A stretch of 64,000 nucleotides of DNA. It comes from Delftia tsuruhatensis (GTDB lineage: Bacteria; Pseudomonadota; Gammaproteobacteria; Burkholderiales; Burkholderiaceae_C). The notes below the pieces were generated by a model, which saw only the letters and a program-made list of their open reading frames with translations, was not told the origin of the DNA and ran no database searches. Shown here one piece after another: positions 25,295 to 33,843 of this stretch (the stretch's first letter is position 1; every line of letters starts with the position of its first letter). A program made the translations under genes and the position numbers. Location of the stretch: the NCBI RefSeq assembly GCF_903815225.1, contig NZ_LR813084.1:848501-912500 (forward strand), in the 5' to 3' direction.

Positions 25295-26962
25295 ATGGTC
25301 CCTCCCCACCGTTTCTACTATCTGCACAATTTCCAGCGCGCGCTGGACTGGATCGCCGAGCGCCACGGGGATTTGCTGGACGCGGGCGAGCAGGAATTCC
25401 TGGCACGCTTCGTTCAATTGCCCCAGCCGTCGCGGGCGTTGCTGGTGCGGCTGCTGATGCGGCGCGGGCCATGGTTTCGCGCGAGCAAGCTGGTGTACGA
25501 GGAAATTCCCGACATTGCCGGCGCGGCCGGACCATTGCTGGCGCTGGGCTGGCTCGATGCCGGCCAGCCCATGGCGCTGGACGAACTGTTCGCGCTGCAC
25601 ACCAAGCCCGAGCTGATGCAGTGGTTCGCGGGCGCCTTGCCTGCAGCGGGCCTGCGCAAGGCCGAGCTGCTGCAGGCGCTGCAGCCCTTGCATGAAGCGC
25701 CCCGGCCCTATGCGCAATGGCAGCCGCAGCCGGGCGAGGCTGCCTGGCGCGTCATGGTCGGCGAGCTGTGCGAGCGCTTTCGGCTGATGTTCTTCGGCAA
25801 CCTCCACCAGGACTGGTCTGAATTCGTGCTGGCTGATCTGGGCGTGTTCCGCTATGAGTCCGTGGCCTTCGATGCCGCCTCGCGCGCCTTCCAGGCGCGC
25901 GAAGACGTGGACCGCTATCTGGCACTGCAGGCCTGCCGCCAGGGGCTGGACGAAGGCGGCGACATCGATGCCCTGCTGCTGGCGGTGGCGCGTTGCGCCA
26001 GCGCCAACCCCTGGCTGGAAAAGCGCCGTGCCAAGGTGCTGCTGCGCATTGGCCAGGCCTGCGAGCGTGCCCAGGACTGGGAGCGGGCCGAGCAGGCCTA
26101 TGCCCAAAGCAGCTACCCTGGCGCGCGCCATCGGCGCATGCGCGTGTACGAGCGCATGCAGCGCTTTGCCGACGCCATGGCTCTGGCCCAGGCCGCCCAG
26201 GCCCAGCCCGAGAGCGACGAGGAATTGCAGCGCGTGGCGCGCATGCTGCCGCGCCTGCGCCGCAGCCTGGGCCAGGGCTCGCGGGCGCGCGCGGCGGCGC
26301 TGGAGCCCGTGGTGGCGCAGATGCGCATCGACCTGGAGCTGGACCTGCCGGCCCAGCCGGCATCCGTCGAATACGTGCTGCGCGACCACTGGCACAGCGA
26401 GGCGGCTCCGGTGTTCTATGTGGAAAACGCGCTGATCAATTCCCTGTTCGGACTGCTGTGCTGGCCGGCCATCTTCGCGCCATTGCCCGGGGCTTTCTTC
26501 CACCCGTTCCAGAGTGGCCCGGCCGACCTGGGTTCGCCCGACTTCGCACGGCGCCGTGCTGCCTTGTTCGATGACTGCCTGGCCCGCCTCGACGACGGCA
26601 GCTGGCGCGGCGTCATTCTCCAGCGCCATGCCGACAAGCAGGGCCTGCAGTCGCCCTTCGTGTTCTGGGGCACGCTGACCGCACCGCTGCTGGCGCTGGC
26701 GCTGGACTGCATTCCGGCGGCCCACCTCAAGCTGTTCTTCGCGCGGCTGCTGCGCGATGTGCAGGCCAACCGCACGGGCTTCCCCGATCTGGTGCGTTTC
26801 TGGCCGGCCGAGCGCCGCTACGAACTGGTCGAGGCCAAGGCCCCCGGCGACAAGCTGCAGGACAACCAGATCCGCTGGCTGCAGTACTGCGCCGAGCACG
26901 GCATTCCCGCGCGCGTGTGCCATGTGCAGTGGCGCGGCCAGGCCCTGGGAGAGGCCGCGTGA
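25295..26962 (+). CDS. Bacterial FAN1-like VRR-NUC nuclease
   Basis: A 555-residue homologue of FAN1, a structure-specific nuclease that unhooks DNA interstrand crosslinks and trims 5' flaps. The C-terminal VRR-NUC domain shows the PD-(D/E)xK residues: FPDLVRFWPAERRYELVEAK (about 495-514), then PGDKLQDNQIRWLQYCAEHG. The N-terminus (FYYLHNFQRALDWIAERHGD) matches the bacterial SAP-like region. A helical repeat region (about 200-330) resembles the FAN1 TPR part. The ATG at 25295 was chosen as the first residue matching the family. A LexA box lies 35 bases upstream, and the stop overlaps the helicase start by GTGA. Confidence 0.9.
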   Translation: MVPPHRFYYLHNFQRALDWIAERHGDLLDAGEQEFLARFVQLPQPSRALLVRLLMRRGPWFRASKLVYEEIPDIAGAAGPLLALGWLDAGQPMALDELFALHTKPELMQWFAGALPAAGLRKAELLQALQPLHEAPRPYAQWQPQPGEAAWRVMVGELCERFRLMFFGNLHQDWSEFVLADLGVFRYESVAFDAASRAFQAREDVDRYLALQACRQGLDEGGDIDALLLAVARCASANPWLEKRRAKVLLRIGQACERAQDWERAEQAYAQSSYPGARHRRMRVYERMQRFADAMALAQAAQAQPESDEELQRVARMLPRLRRSLGQGSRARAAALEPVVAQMRIDLELDLPAQPASVEYVLRDHWHSEAAPVFYVENALINSLFGLLCWPAIFAPLPGAFFHPFQSGPADLGSPDFARRRAALFDDCLARLDDGSWRGVILQRHADKQGLQSPFVFWGTLTAPLLALALDCIPAAHLKLFFARLLRDVQANRTGFPDLVRFWPAERRYELVEAKAPGDKLQDNQIRWLQYCAEHGIPARVCHVQWRGQALGEAA

Positions 26963-29271
26963 GCTACACCGTGGCCGTGCGCGCGCTGTGCGAGTTCACG
27001 GCGCGCGCGGGAGACCTGGACCTGCGCTTCACGCCCGCGCCCAGCGCGCTGGAGGGCATGGCCGGCCACAGTCTGGTGCAGTCGCGCCGGGGCAAGGACT
27101 ACGAGACGGAGATCAGCCTGACCGGTACCTGCGAGGACCTGCGCGTGCGCGGCCGCGCCGACGGCTTCGATGCCCGGGCAGGACAACTGGAGGAGATCAA
27201 GACCTACCGGGGCCGGATCGAAGGCGTGCGGCCGCACCATCGCGCGCTGCACTGGGCGCAGGCACGCATCTACGGCCACCTGCTGTGCGAGGCGCGCGGG
27301 CTGCAGCGGCTGCGCGTGGCGCTGGTCTATCTCAATGTGGGGACCTCGGAGGAAACCACGCTGGTTCAGGAGCAGGACGCCGCGCAACTGCGCGATTTCT
27401 TCGAGCAGCAGTGCGCGCTCTTTCTGGACTGGGCGCGTAGCGAGGCTGCCCACCGCGCGGCGCGCGAGCAGGCCTTGCAGGCGCTGCGCTTTCCCATGCA
27501 GGGCTTTCGCGCGGGCCAGCGTGAACTGGCCGTGGCCGTCTACCGCAGCGCGCGCTCAGAGCAAGGCGGCCAGTGCCTGATGGCGCAGGCGCCCACGGGC
27601 ATAGGCAAGACGCTGGGCACGATCTTCCCCATGCTCAAGGCCGCCACCGGCCAGGGCCTGGACAAGCTGTTCTTTCTCACGGCCAAGGGCACGGGCCATG
27701 GCCTGGCGCTGCAGGCCCTGGCCAGCGTGAACCGCCAGCTGAGCGACCAGGAGGCGCCCGTGCAGCTGCGCGTGCTCGACGTGCTGGCGCGCGACAAGGC
27801 CTGCGAGCACCCCGACAAGGCCTGCCACGGCGAGTCCTGCCCGCTGGCGCGCGGCTTCTTCGACCGGCTGCCGGCCGCACGGGCCGCCGCCATGCAGCAG
27901 GCCCCGCCCTGGGACCCGCCCGCCGTGCGCGCGCTGGCGCTGGACCACGCGGTCTGTCCCTACTACCTGGCCCAGGAACTGGTGCGCTGGAGCGACGTGG
28001 TCGTGGCCGACTACCACTACTTCTACGACAGCGCCGCCATGCTGCATGCGCTGGCCCAGGCCCAGCAGTGGAAGGCGGGCGTGCTGGTGGACGAGGCCCA
28101 CAACCTGCTGGAGCGCGCGCGCCGCATGTACACGGCCGAGCTGTCGCAGTTCGCGCTGGCCGCCGCGCGCAAGGCGGCGGCCGGGCCCGTGCGCAAGGCG
28201 CTGGACCGCCTGAGCCGCAGCTGGACCGCGCTGAACAAGGCGCAGACCGCCAGCTACCAGGCCCATGGCGAGGTCCCCGCCGCGCTGCTGGGCGCCGTGC
28301 AGCGCGCCGTGGCCGCCATCGCCGACGCCCATGCCGACAGCCCCATGCTGCCCGGCGACCCGGTGCTGGCCTTCTATTGGGAGGCGCTGCAGTTCATGGC
28401 GCTGGCCGAGCAGTTCGGCGGCCATGCGCTGTTCGATGTCAGCCAACTGCCGGGCCGATCGGGAACGGGCCGCGCGCCGGCCTCCACGCTGTGCATCCGC
28501 AACGTGGTGCCCGCGCCGCACCTGAAGGCGCGCCATGCGGCGGCCCATGCCACGGTGCTGTTCTCGGGCACGCTGAGCCCGCCGCATTTCTACCGCGACA
28601 TGCTGGGCCTGCCCGAAGGCACGCATTGGCTGGAAGCCGATTCGCCTTTCCTGGCGGAGCAACTGGAGGTCCAGGTCGCCGACCACATCTCCACGCGCTT
28701 TCGGGACCGGGAGCGCTCGCTGCGGCCCATCGCCGATCTTGTGGCCGCACAGTACGCGCGCCGGCCCGGAAACTACCTGTGCTTTGTCAGCAGCTTCGAC
28801 TACCTGCAGCGCGTGGCCGAATGCCTGCGGCTCCTGCATCCCGGGTTGCCGCTGTGGCTGCAGACGCCATCCATGGACGAGGCGGGCCGCGCCGAGTTCC
28901 TGGGGCGCTTCACCGAGGCAGGGCAGGGCATAGGCCTTGCAGTGCTGGGTGGTGCGTTTTCGGAAGGCGTTGACCTGCCCGGCGAGCGCCTGATCGGCGC
29001 CTTCGTGGCCACGCTGGGCCTGCCCCAGGTCAATCCCGTGAATGAAGAGATGAAGCGCGCCATGGACCGCCAGTTCGGCGCGGACAGGGGCTACGACTAC
29101 ACCTATCTCTACCCGGGCCTGCGCAAGGTCGTGCAGGCCGCGGGCCGCGTGATCCGCAGCGAGCAGGACAGGGGCGTGGTCTTTCTCATTGATGACCGCT
29201 ACCGGCGCGCCGAAGTGCGTGCGCTGCTGCCGCGCTGGTGGCAGGTGCAGGTGCACGCGAGACAGCCCTGA
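26959..29271 (+). CDS. DinG/Rad3-like Fe-S DNA helicase with N-terminal nuclease domain
   Basis: A 770-residue superfamily 2 XPD/DinG-type helicase. The N-terminal about 170 residues look like a Cas4/Dna2-type PD-(D/E)xK domain (GRADGFDARAGQLEEIKTYR). Then come Walker A AQAPTGIGKTLGTIFPM (about 211), iron-sulfur cysteines (CEHPDKACHGESC about 284-296 and CPYYL about 333), and the VLVDEAHNLLERAR box (about 378). The C-terminal motifs include VLFSGTLSPPHFYRDMLGLP and VVQAAGRVIRSEQDRGVVFL. The GTG at 26959 overlaps the FAN1 stop. It should unwind 5'-3' and share the SOS control and crosslink-repair context of its neighbour. Confidence 0.88.
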   Translation: MSYTVAVRALCEFTARAGDLDLRFTPAPSALEGMAGHSLVQSRRGKDYETEISLTGTCEDLRVRGRADGFDARAGQLEEIKTYRGRIEGVRPHHRALHWAQARIYGHLLCEARGLQRLRVALVYLNVGTSEETTLVQEQDAAQLRDFFEQQCALFLDWARSEAAHRAAREQALQALRFPMQGFRAGQRELAVAVYRSARSEQGGQCLMAQAPTGIGKTLGTIFPMLKAATGQGLDKLFFLTAKGTGHGLALQALASVNRQLSDQEAPVQLRVLDVLARDKACEHPDKACHGESCPLARGFFDRLPAARAAAMQQAPPWDPPAVRALALDHAVCPYYLAQELVRWSDVVVADYHYFYDSAAMLHALAQAQQWKAGVLVDEAHNLLERARRMYTAELSQFALAAARKAAAGPVRKALDRLSRSWTALNKAQTASYQAHGEVPAALLGAVQRAVAAIADAHADSPMLPGDPVLAFYWEALQFMALAEQFGGHALFDVSQLPGRSGTGRAPASTLCIRNVVPAPHLKARHAAAHATVLFSGTLSPPHFYRDMLGLPEGTHWLEADSPFLAEQLEVQVADHISTRFRDRERSLRPIADLVAAQYARRPGNYLCFVSSFDYLQRVAECLRLLHPGLPLWLQTPSMDEAGRAEFLGRFTEAGQGIGLAVLGGAFSEGVDLPGERLIGAFVATLGLPQVNPVNEEMKRAMDRQFGADRGYDYTYLYPGLRKVVQAAGRVIRSEQDRGVVFLIDDRYRRAEVRALLPRWWQVQVHARQP

Positions 29272-29380
29272 GGGAAGAAGCTTCCCCGCGATGTGGCTCA
29301 TCCGGGGCCGTGTCCTGCGGGCTTTGCGCACCCCGGATCATGAGATGATTCCTGTCCCGACTTGCCACCGATATCCCGAC

Positions 29381-29770
29381 ATGTGCTTTCGACTGTCCCG
29401 CTTGCGCTGCGCCGCCCTGCTCCTGACCGTCGGTGTGCTGGGAGGCTGTGCCTCCGGCACGACGGGCCCGGCAGTGCCGCAGGCCGTGATCGTGCAGCCT
29501 GTGTCCGCCGATTCGACCCTGAGGAACATTCCCCCGGTCTATCCGGCCCTCTCCAGGCGGCTGGGCCAGCAAGGCCAGGCTTGGCTGAAGGTACTGGTGG
29601 ACGCCGACGGCAAGGTCCTCAGCGCCGAGATCGCGCAAAGCAGCGGACACCCCGCGCTGGACCAGTCGGCGCTGGATGCCGTCCGGCAGTGGGCCTTCAT
29701 CCCCGGCAAGCGCGATGGGGTGCCCGAGCGCATGTGGGTGCATGTTCCCATCGGCTTCAGGCTGAATTGA
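29381..29770 (+). CDS. TonB C-terminal-domain lipoprotein
   Basis: A 129-residue protein with a lipobox at its N-terminus (CAALLLTVGVLGGCASG) followed directly by a TonB C-terminal domain. The domain reads VYPALSRRLGQQGQAWLKVL, then VDADGKVLSAEIAQSSGHPA, and ends WAFIPGKRDGVPERMWVHVP. Classical TonB has an N-terminal inner-membrane anchor and a Pro-rich spacer; here both are missing. The protein is probably a lipid-anchored periplasmic relative rather than an energy transducer. An earlier ATG at 29345 would add 12 residues. It has no ExbB/ExbD neighbours. Confidence 0.8.
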   Translation: MCFRLSRLRCAALLLTVGVLGGCASGTTGPAVPQAVIVQPVSADSTLRNIPPVYPALSRRLGQQGQAWLKVLVDADGKVLSAEIAQSSGHPALDQSALDAVRQWAFIPGKRDGVPERMWVHVPIGFRLN

Positions 29771-29825
29771 CACGGCCGTGCCTGGAGTCCCGGGGGGCGC
29801 GCAGGTTAGGTACAAGGAGCATTCC

Positions 29826-30215
29826 ATGAAGATCGTCATCACCAGCGTGCTCGTCGACGACCAGGACAAGGCCCTGGCCTTCTACCGCGACGTGCTCGGC
29901 TTCATCCTCAAGCACGACATTCCCATGGGAGGGCCGACGCGCTGGCTGACGCTGACCTCGCCTGGCGACCCCGATGGCGTGGAGCTGCTGCTGGAGCCGG
30001 ACATGCACCCGGCGGCCAGGCCGTTCAAGACCGCCTTGCATGCGGACGGCGTGCCGGCCACCTTCTTCGGCGTGGACGACGTGCAGGCCGAGTACGAGCG
30101 CCTGAGCGCGGCCGGCGTGCGCTTCACAAGGCTGCCCACCCATCTGGGCCCCGTGACGATAGCCGTGTTCGACGACACCTGCGGCAATCTCATACAGATC
30201 AACCAGCGGCATTGA
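29826..30215 (+). CDS. VOC-family (glyoxalase-like) protein
   Basis: A 129-residue vicinal-oxygen-chelate fold protein. Features are MKIVITSVLVDDQDKALAFY, then YRDVLGFILKHDIPMGGPTR. ATFFGVDDVQAEYERLSAAG and the C-terminal VTIAVFDDTCGNLIQINQ give the second betaalphabetabetabeta module. Candidate metal ligands are the glutamate in GVELLLEP and the Asn/Gln near the end. It is small, with no assigned reaction; relatives are often annotated as glyoxalase or bleomycin resistance proteins without proof. AAGGAG precedes the ATG. It converges on the Kef-type antiporter, 36 bases apart. Confidence 0.88.
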   Translation: MKIVITSVLVDDQDKALAFYRDVLGFILKHDIPMGGPTRWLTLTSPGDPDGVELLLEPDMHPAARPFKTALHADGVPATFFGVDDVQAEYERLSAAGVRFTRLPTHLGPVTIAVFDDTCGNLIQINQRH

Positions 30216-30251
30216 AGGACGCTGCCCTCGCTGCGCAAGGTCTGCGGCCCG

Positions 30252-32039
30252 CTACGCTGCGCTGTCCGCCGGCCTGTCATGGCGCGGCGGATCGATGCGC
30301 TCGATGTTGCCCAGCAGCAGCGCACGGCCCGCGAAGGTGCCGCCGGCGGTCTCCAGCGCGAAGCGCTCGGTGTCGCGGCCGCGCACTTCGGCCTCCAGGG
30401 TCCGGGCCTCGTCCTCGGTGGCGCCCAGGGCCAGCACGGCGTGGCGGCCCATGAGCAGGGCGGACTCGAAGCTTTCGCGCACGACATGGTCGGCGTCCTT
30501 CTGGATGAGTTCCAGCGCGTGCTCGCGGTCATAGGCGCGCACGATGAGGCGGGCATGCGGGCATTCGTGGCGAACGTTCTCCACGATGCGCGTGGCCGCG
30601 GCCTTGCTGTCCACGCAGACCAGGATGGCGCTGGCGTGGCTGGCACCGGCTGCGTGCAGGATGTCGGCGCGCGCGCCGTCGCCGAAGTAGACCTTGAAGC
30701 CATAGGGCTCGGCGTTGCGGATCACGTCGGGGTCGTTGTCGATGATGGACAGCTTGGCGCCGCGCGCCAGCGGCCCCTGGCTGGCGATCTGGCCCACGCG
30801 GCCGAAGCCGATGACGAGCACGTTGCCGCGCAGGTCCTGCGGTGCCTCCACCCCGTCCAGCGAGACGGCCTGGGCGCCCGCCAGGCGTTTGTGCAGCACC
30901 ACCACCAGCGGCGTGATGGCCATGGACAGCACGACGATGGCCGTCATGTTGGCATGCACCTCGGGAGTCAGCACTTTGAGCTTGAGCGCCTCGGCGAACA
31001 GCACGAAGGCGAACTCGCCGCCCTGGGCCATGAGGATGGCACGGTCCAGAGCGTCCGCGTGGCTGCTGCGCGCCACGCGGGCCACGGCGTAGATGCACAG
31101 GGCCTTGCCCAGCATGAGCGCGACCACGCCCAGGCCCACGATGCGCCAGTTCAGCGCCACTACCTCCAGGTTCAGCGCCATGCCCACACCCAGGAAGAAC
31201 AGGCCCAGCAGCAGCCCCCGGAAGGGCTCGACATCGGCCTCCAGCTGGTGGCGGAACGACGATTCGGACAGCAGCACGCCCGCCACGAAGGCGCCCATGG
31301 CCATGGACAGGCCGCCCATTTCCATCAGCAGGGCCGCGCCCAGCACCACCAGCAGGGCGGCGGCTGTCATCACCTCGCGCGCCTTGGCCTTGGCCAGGAT
31401 GCGGAACAGGGGGTTGAGCAGCCACAGGCCCGCGCCCACCAGCGCGCCCAGCGACAGCAGGGCCAGGCCTGCGCGCTGCCACAGCGGCGAAGCCGCCACG
31501 GGCGCCGCATCGGCCGGCGCCAGAAAGGCCACGGCGGCCAGCAGCGGCACGATGAGCAGGTCCTCGAACAGCAGGATGGAGACGATGCGCTGGCCGCGCG
31601 GCGCAAGGATGTCGCCGCGCTCGGCCAGCACTTGCATGACGATGGCCGTGGAGGTCAGCACGAAGCCCGCTCCGCTCACGAAGGCCACCTGCCAGGGAAA
31701 GCCGAAGGCCATGCCCACGCCCGTGAGCAGCAGCGCGCAGACCACGACCTGCAGGCTGCCCAGCCCGAAGATCTGGCCGCGCAAATCCCACAGGTGCGAG
31801 GGCTTCATCTCCAGCCCGATGACAAAGAGGAACATCACCACGCCCAGCTCGGCCACGTGCAGGATGGTCTGCGCGTCCGTCACCAGGCCCAGCCCGTAGG
31901 GGCCTATGGCCAGACCGGCGGCCAGATAGCCGAGCACGGCGCCCAGCCCCAGGCGCTTGAACAGCGGCACGGCCACGACGGCGGCCCCCAGCAGCGTGAC
32001 GATTCCTACGAGCTGGCTTGCATTGCCTTCAGCGGCCAT
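30252..32039 (-). CDS. Kef-type monovalent cation/proton antiporter (CPA2)
   Basis: A 595-residue CPA2 transporter. About 12-13 membrane helices fill residues 1-385, with GYLAAGLAIGPYGLGLVTDA, GVVMFLFVIGLEMKP and SILLFEDLLIVPLLAAVAFL, all typical of KefB/KefC. An RCK/TrkA-N domain follows (GNVLVIGFGRVGQIASQGPL near 407). The SIIDNDPDVIRNAEPYGFKV stretch then forms the nucleotide-binding acidic end. The C-terminal about 70 residues are variable. AAAGGAAA precedes the ATG at 32039. It is a stand-alone gene with no KefF/KefG ancillary subunit, so glutathione gating is uncertain. The divergent ABC exporter gene starts at 32153. Confidence 0.9.
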   Translation of the reverse strand: MAAEGNASQLVGIVTLLGAAVVAVPLFKRLGLGAVLGYLAAGLAIGPYGLGLVTDAQTILHVAELGVVMFLFVIGLEMKPSHLWDLRGQIFGLGSLQVVVCALLLTGVGMAFGFPWQVAFVSGAGFVLTSTAIVMQVLAERGDILAPRGQRIVSILLFEDLLIVPLLAAVAFLAPADAAPVAASPLWQRAGLALLSLGALVGAGLWLLNPLFRILAKAKAREVMTAAALLVVLGAALLMEMGGLSMAMGAFVAGVLLSESSFRHQLEADVEPFRGLLLGLFFLGVGMALNLEVVALNWRIVGLGVVALMLGKALCIYAVARVARSSHADALDRAILMAQGGEFAFVLFAEALKLKVLTPEVHANMTAIVVLSMAITPLVVVLHKRLAGAQAVSLDGVEAPQDLRGNVLVIGFGRVGQIASQGPLARGAKLSIIDNDPDVIRNAEPYGFKVYFGDGARADILHAAGASHASAILVCVDSKAAATRIVENVRHECPHARLIVRAYDREHALELIQKDADHVVRESFESALLMGRHAVLALGATEDEARTLEAEVRGRDTERFALETAGGTFAGRALLLGNIERIDPPRHDRPADSAA

Positions 32040-32064
32040 GGCTTGGTTTCCTTTGTGTGGATGG

Positions 32065-32085
32065 CGGCAGGCGCGGCGCCTGCCG
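32065..32085. promoter_or_regulatory. 21-bp perfect palindrome between antiporter and ABC exporter genes
   Basis: CGGCAGGCGC-G-GCGCCTGCCG has 10-base arms around a single G. It sits in the divergent 32040-32152 interval. It could be an operator or a very stable hairpin in the leader of the antiporter mRNA. A TAGAAT (32123-32128) downstream may be the -10 of the exporter operon. Confidence 0.5.
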
Positions 32086-32152
32086 TGAATTTGCGCGCAG
32101 GATAGCAGGGCTGCAGCCTGTGTAGAATCGCTCCCCCTTTTCGTGTCCCGCC

Positions 32153-32995
32153 ATGCCACACATCCTCGTCCAAGACCTGCGCAAGACCTACCGCATCCAT
32201 GAGCGCGACCCCGGCGTGATGGGCGCGGTGCGGGCGCTGGCGCGGCCGCGCTGGCGCACGGTGCAGGCTTTGGCGGGCGTGTCCTTCGCGCTGGAGCGCG
32301 GCGAGCTGCTGGGCTTCATCGGCCCCAATGGCGCGGGCAAGTCCACCACCATCAAGATCCTGGCGGGCATTCTGCGGCCCGATGGCGGGCGCGTGGAGAT
32401 CGACGGGCGCGATCCCTTCGCCGACCGCGAACGGCATGTGGGCCGCATCGGCGTGGTCTTCGGCCAGCGCAGCCAGCTGTGGTGGGACCTGCCCGTGGGC
32501 GACGGTTTCAACCTGCTGCGCGACCTGTACCGGGTCGATCCCGTGCGCTTCGCGCGCACCCGCGACGAGCTGGTGGCGCTGCTGAGCCTGGAGCGCCTGC
32601 TGGACCAGCCCGTGCGCCAGCTGTCGCTGGGCCAGCGCATGCGCGCCGAGATCGCGGCGGCCCTGCTGCACGAGCCCGAGATCCTGTTCCTGGACGAGCC
32701 CACCATCGGGCTGGACGCGCCCTCCAAGCTGGCCGTGCGCGACTTCGTGCTGCGCGCCAACCGCGAGCGCGGCACCACGGTGCTGCTGACCACGCACGAC
32801 ATGCATGACATCGAGGCGCTGGCGCGGCGCGTGATCGTCATCGGCCATGGCCGGGTGCTGGCCGACTGCGGGGTCGATGCGCTGCGCGCGCAGGTCGCGG
32901 CCGCAGGGCCTTCCACCGGGGAAGACGGAGAGGCCCTGGCCATCGAGGCCGTGATCGCCCGCTTCTACGCCATGCACGGCGCGGCCGAGGCCTGA
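32153..32995 (+). CDS. ABC exporter ATPase (COG4586 type)
   Basis: A 280-residue ATPase of an uncharacterised ABC-2-type export system. Walker [21 protein letters not shown] is near residue 56. The RIGVVFGQRSQLWWDLPVGD segment (about 97-116) is the hallmark of the COG4586 group. Signature SLGQRMRAEIAAALL, Walker B ILFLDEPTIGLDAP and switch TTHDMHDIE are present. The N-terminal loop HERDPGVMGAVRALARPRWR is the extended insertion usual for the group. Two six-helix permeases follow at 5-base and 3-base spacing, so the unit is ATPase plus heterodimeric permease. The cargo is unknown. Confidence 0.9.
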   Translation: MPHILVQDLRKTYRIHERDPGVMGAVRALARPRWRTVQALAGVSFALERGELLGFIGPNGAGKSTTIKILAGILRPDGGRVEIDGRDPFADRERHVGRIGVVFGQRSQLWWDLPVGDGFNLLRDLYRVDPVRFARTRDELVALLSLERLLDQPVRQLSLGQRMRAEIAAALLHEPEILFLDEPTIGLDAPSKLAVRDFVLRANRERGTTVLLTTHDMHDIEALARRVIVIGHGRVLADCGVDALRAQVAAAGPSTGEDGEALAIEAVIARFYAMHGAAEA

Positions 32996-33000
32996 ACGCC

Positions 33001-33840
33001 ATGACACTGCACGACCTGGTGCGCCCCTATTCGGCGGCCTTCGCCTCCCGCTTCCTGCTGATGCTGCAGTACCGCACGGCCGCCTACGCGGGCTTTGCCA
33101 CGCAATGCTGGTGGGGTGCGCTCAAGGCCATGGTGCTGGCCGCCTTCTACGGCAGCGCCCCGGACTCGGCCGGCGCGCCGATCCCGCTGGAGCATGCCAT
33201 CACCTACACCTGGCTGGCCCAGGGCCTGTTCGCGCTGCTGCCCTGGAGCGGCGATCCCGATGTGGCGCTGGCCGTGCGCACGGGGTCGGTGGCCTATGAC
33301 CGGCTGCGCCCGGTGGACGCCTATGCACTGTGGTTCGTGCGTTCGGCCGGCTGGATCGCGGCGCGCGTGCTGCCGCGCGTGGCGCTGATGGTGGCGTTCG
33401 CGGGCCTGGCCCTGCCGCTGCTGGGCCTGGGCGCCTGGGCCTGGCAGCCGCCGGCCGGCTGGATGGCGGGCCTGGGCTTTGCGGCCTCCCTGCTGCTGGC
33501 ACTGCTGCTGTCCACATCCCTGGTCATGCTGCTGAACATCGCGGCGGCGGCCGCACTCAACGAAAAAGGCATCAACACGCTGGCCGCGCCCGTGGTCATC
33601 GTGCTGTCGGGCAGCCTGCTGCCGCTGGCGCTGATGCCCGATGCCTGGCAGACCGTGCTGCTGCTGCAGCCGCTGGCGGGCGTGATGGACATCCCCGCGC
33701 GCATCTACTTCGGGCAGATGGCCGGCGCGCAGTTGCTGGCGGGACTGGCGCTGCAAGGCCTGTGGACTGCCGTGATCGTGGCCCTGGGCCGCCTGGCCAT
33801 GGCGCGCACCATGCGCCGGCTCGAAGTGCAGGGGGGCTGA
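33001..33840 (+). CDS. ABC-2-family exporter permease (first subunit)
   Basis: A 279-residue membrane protein with about six helices and no periplasmic domain. Hydrophobic segments include AALNEKGINTLAAPVVIVLS, then GSLLPLALMPDAWQTVLLLQ and PLAGVMDIPARIYFGQMAGA, typical of the COG4587/DUF990-like permeases that pair with COG4586 ATPases. It begins 5 bases after the ATPase stop and ends 3 bases before the second permease. The cargo is unknown; relatives are annotated only as uncharacterised transport systems. Confidence 0.85.
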   Translation: MTLHDLVRPYSAAFASRFLLMLQYRTAAYAGFATQCWWGALKAMVLAAFYGSAPDSAGAPIPLEHAITYTWLAQGLFALLPWSGDPDVALAVRTGSVAYDRLRPVDAYALWFVRSAGWIAARVLPRVALMVAFAGLALPLLGLGAWAWQPPAGWMAGLGFAASLLLALLLSTSLVMLLNIAAAAALNEKGINTLAAPVVIVLSGSLLPLALMPDAWQTVLLLQPLAGVMDIPARIYFGQMAGAQLLAGLALQGLWTAVIVALGRLAMARTMRRLEVQGG

Positions 33841-33843
33841 GCG

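Noticed and set aside
29272..29300. GGGAA-GAAGC-TTCCC hairpin after the helicase gene as a terminator
   Set aside because: The stem is only five bases and no T-run follows.
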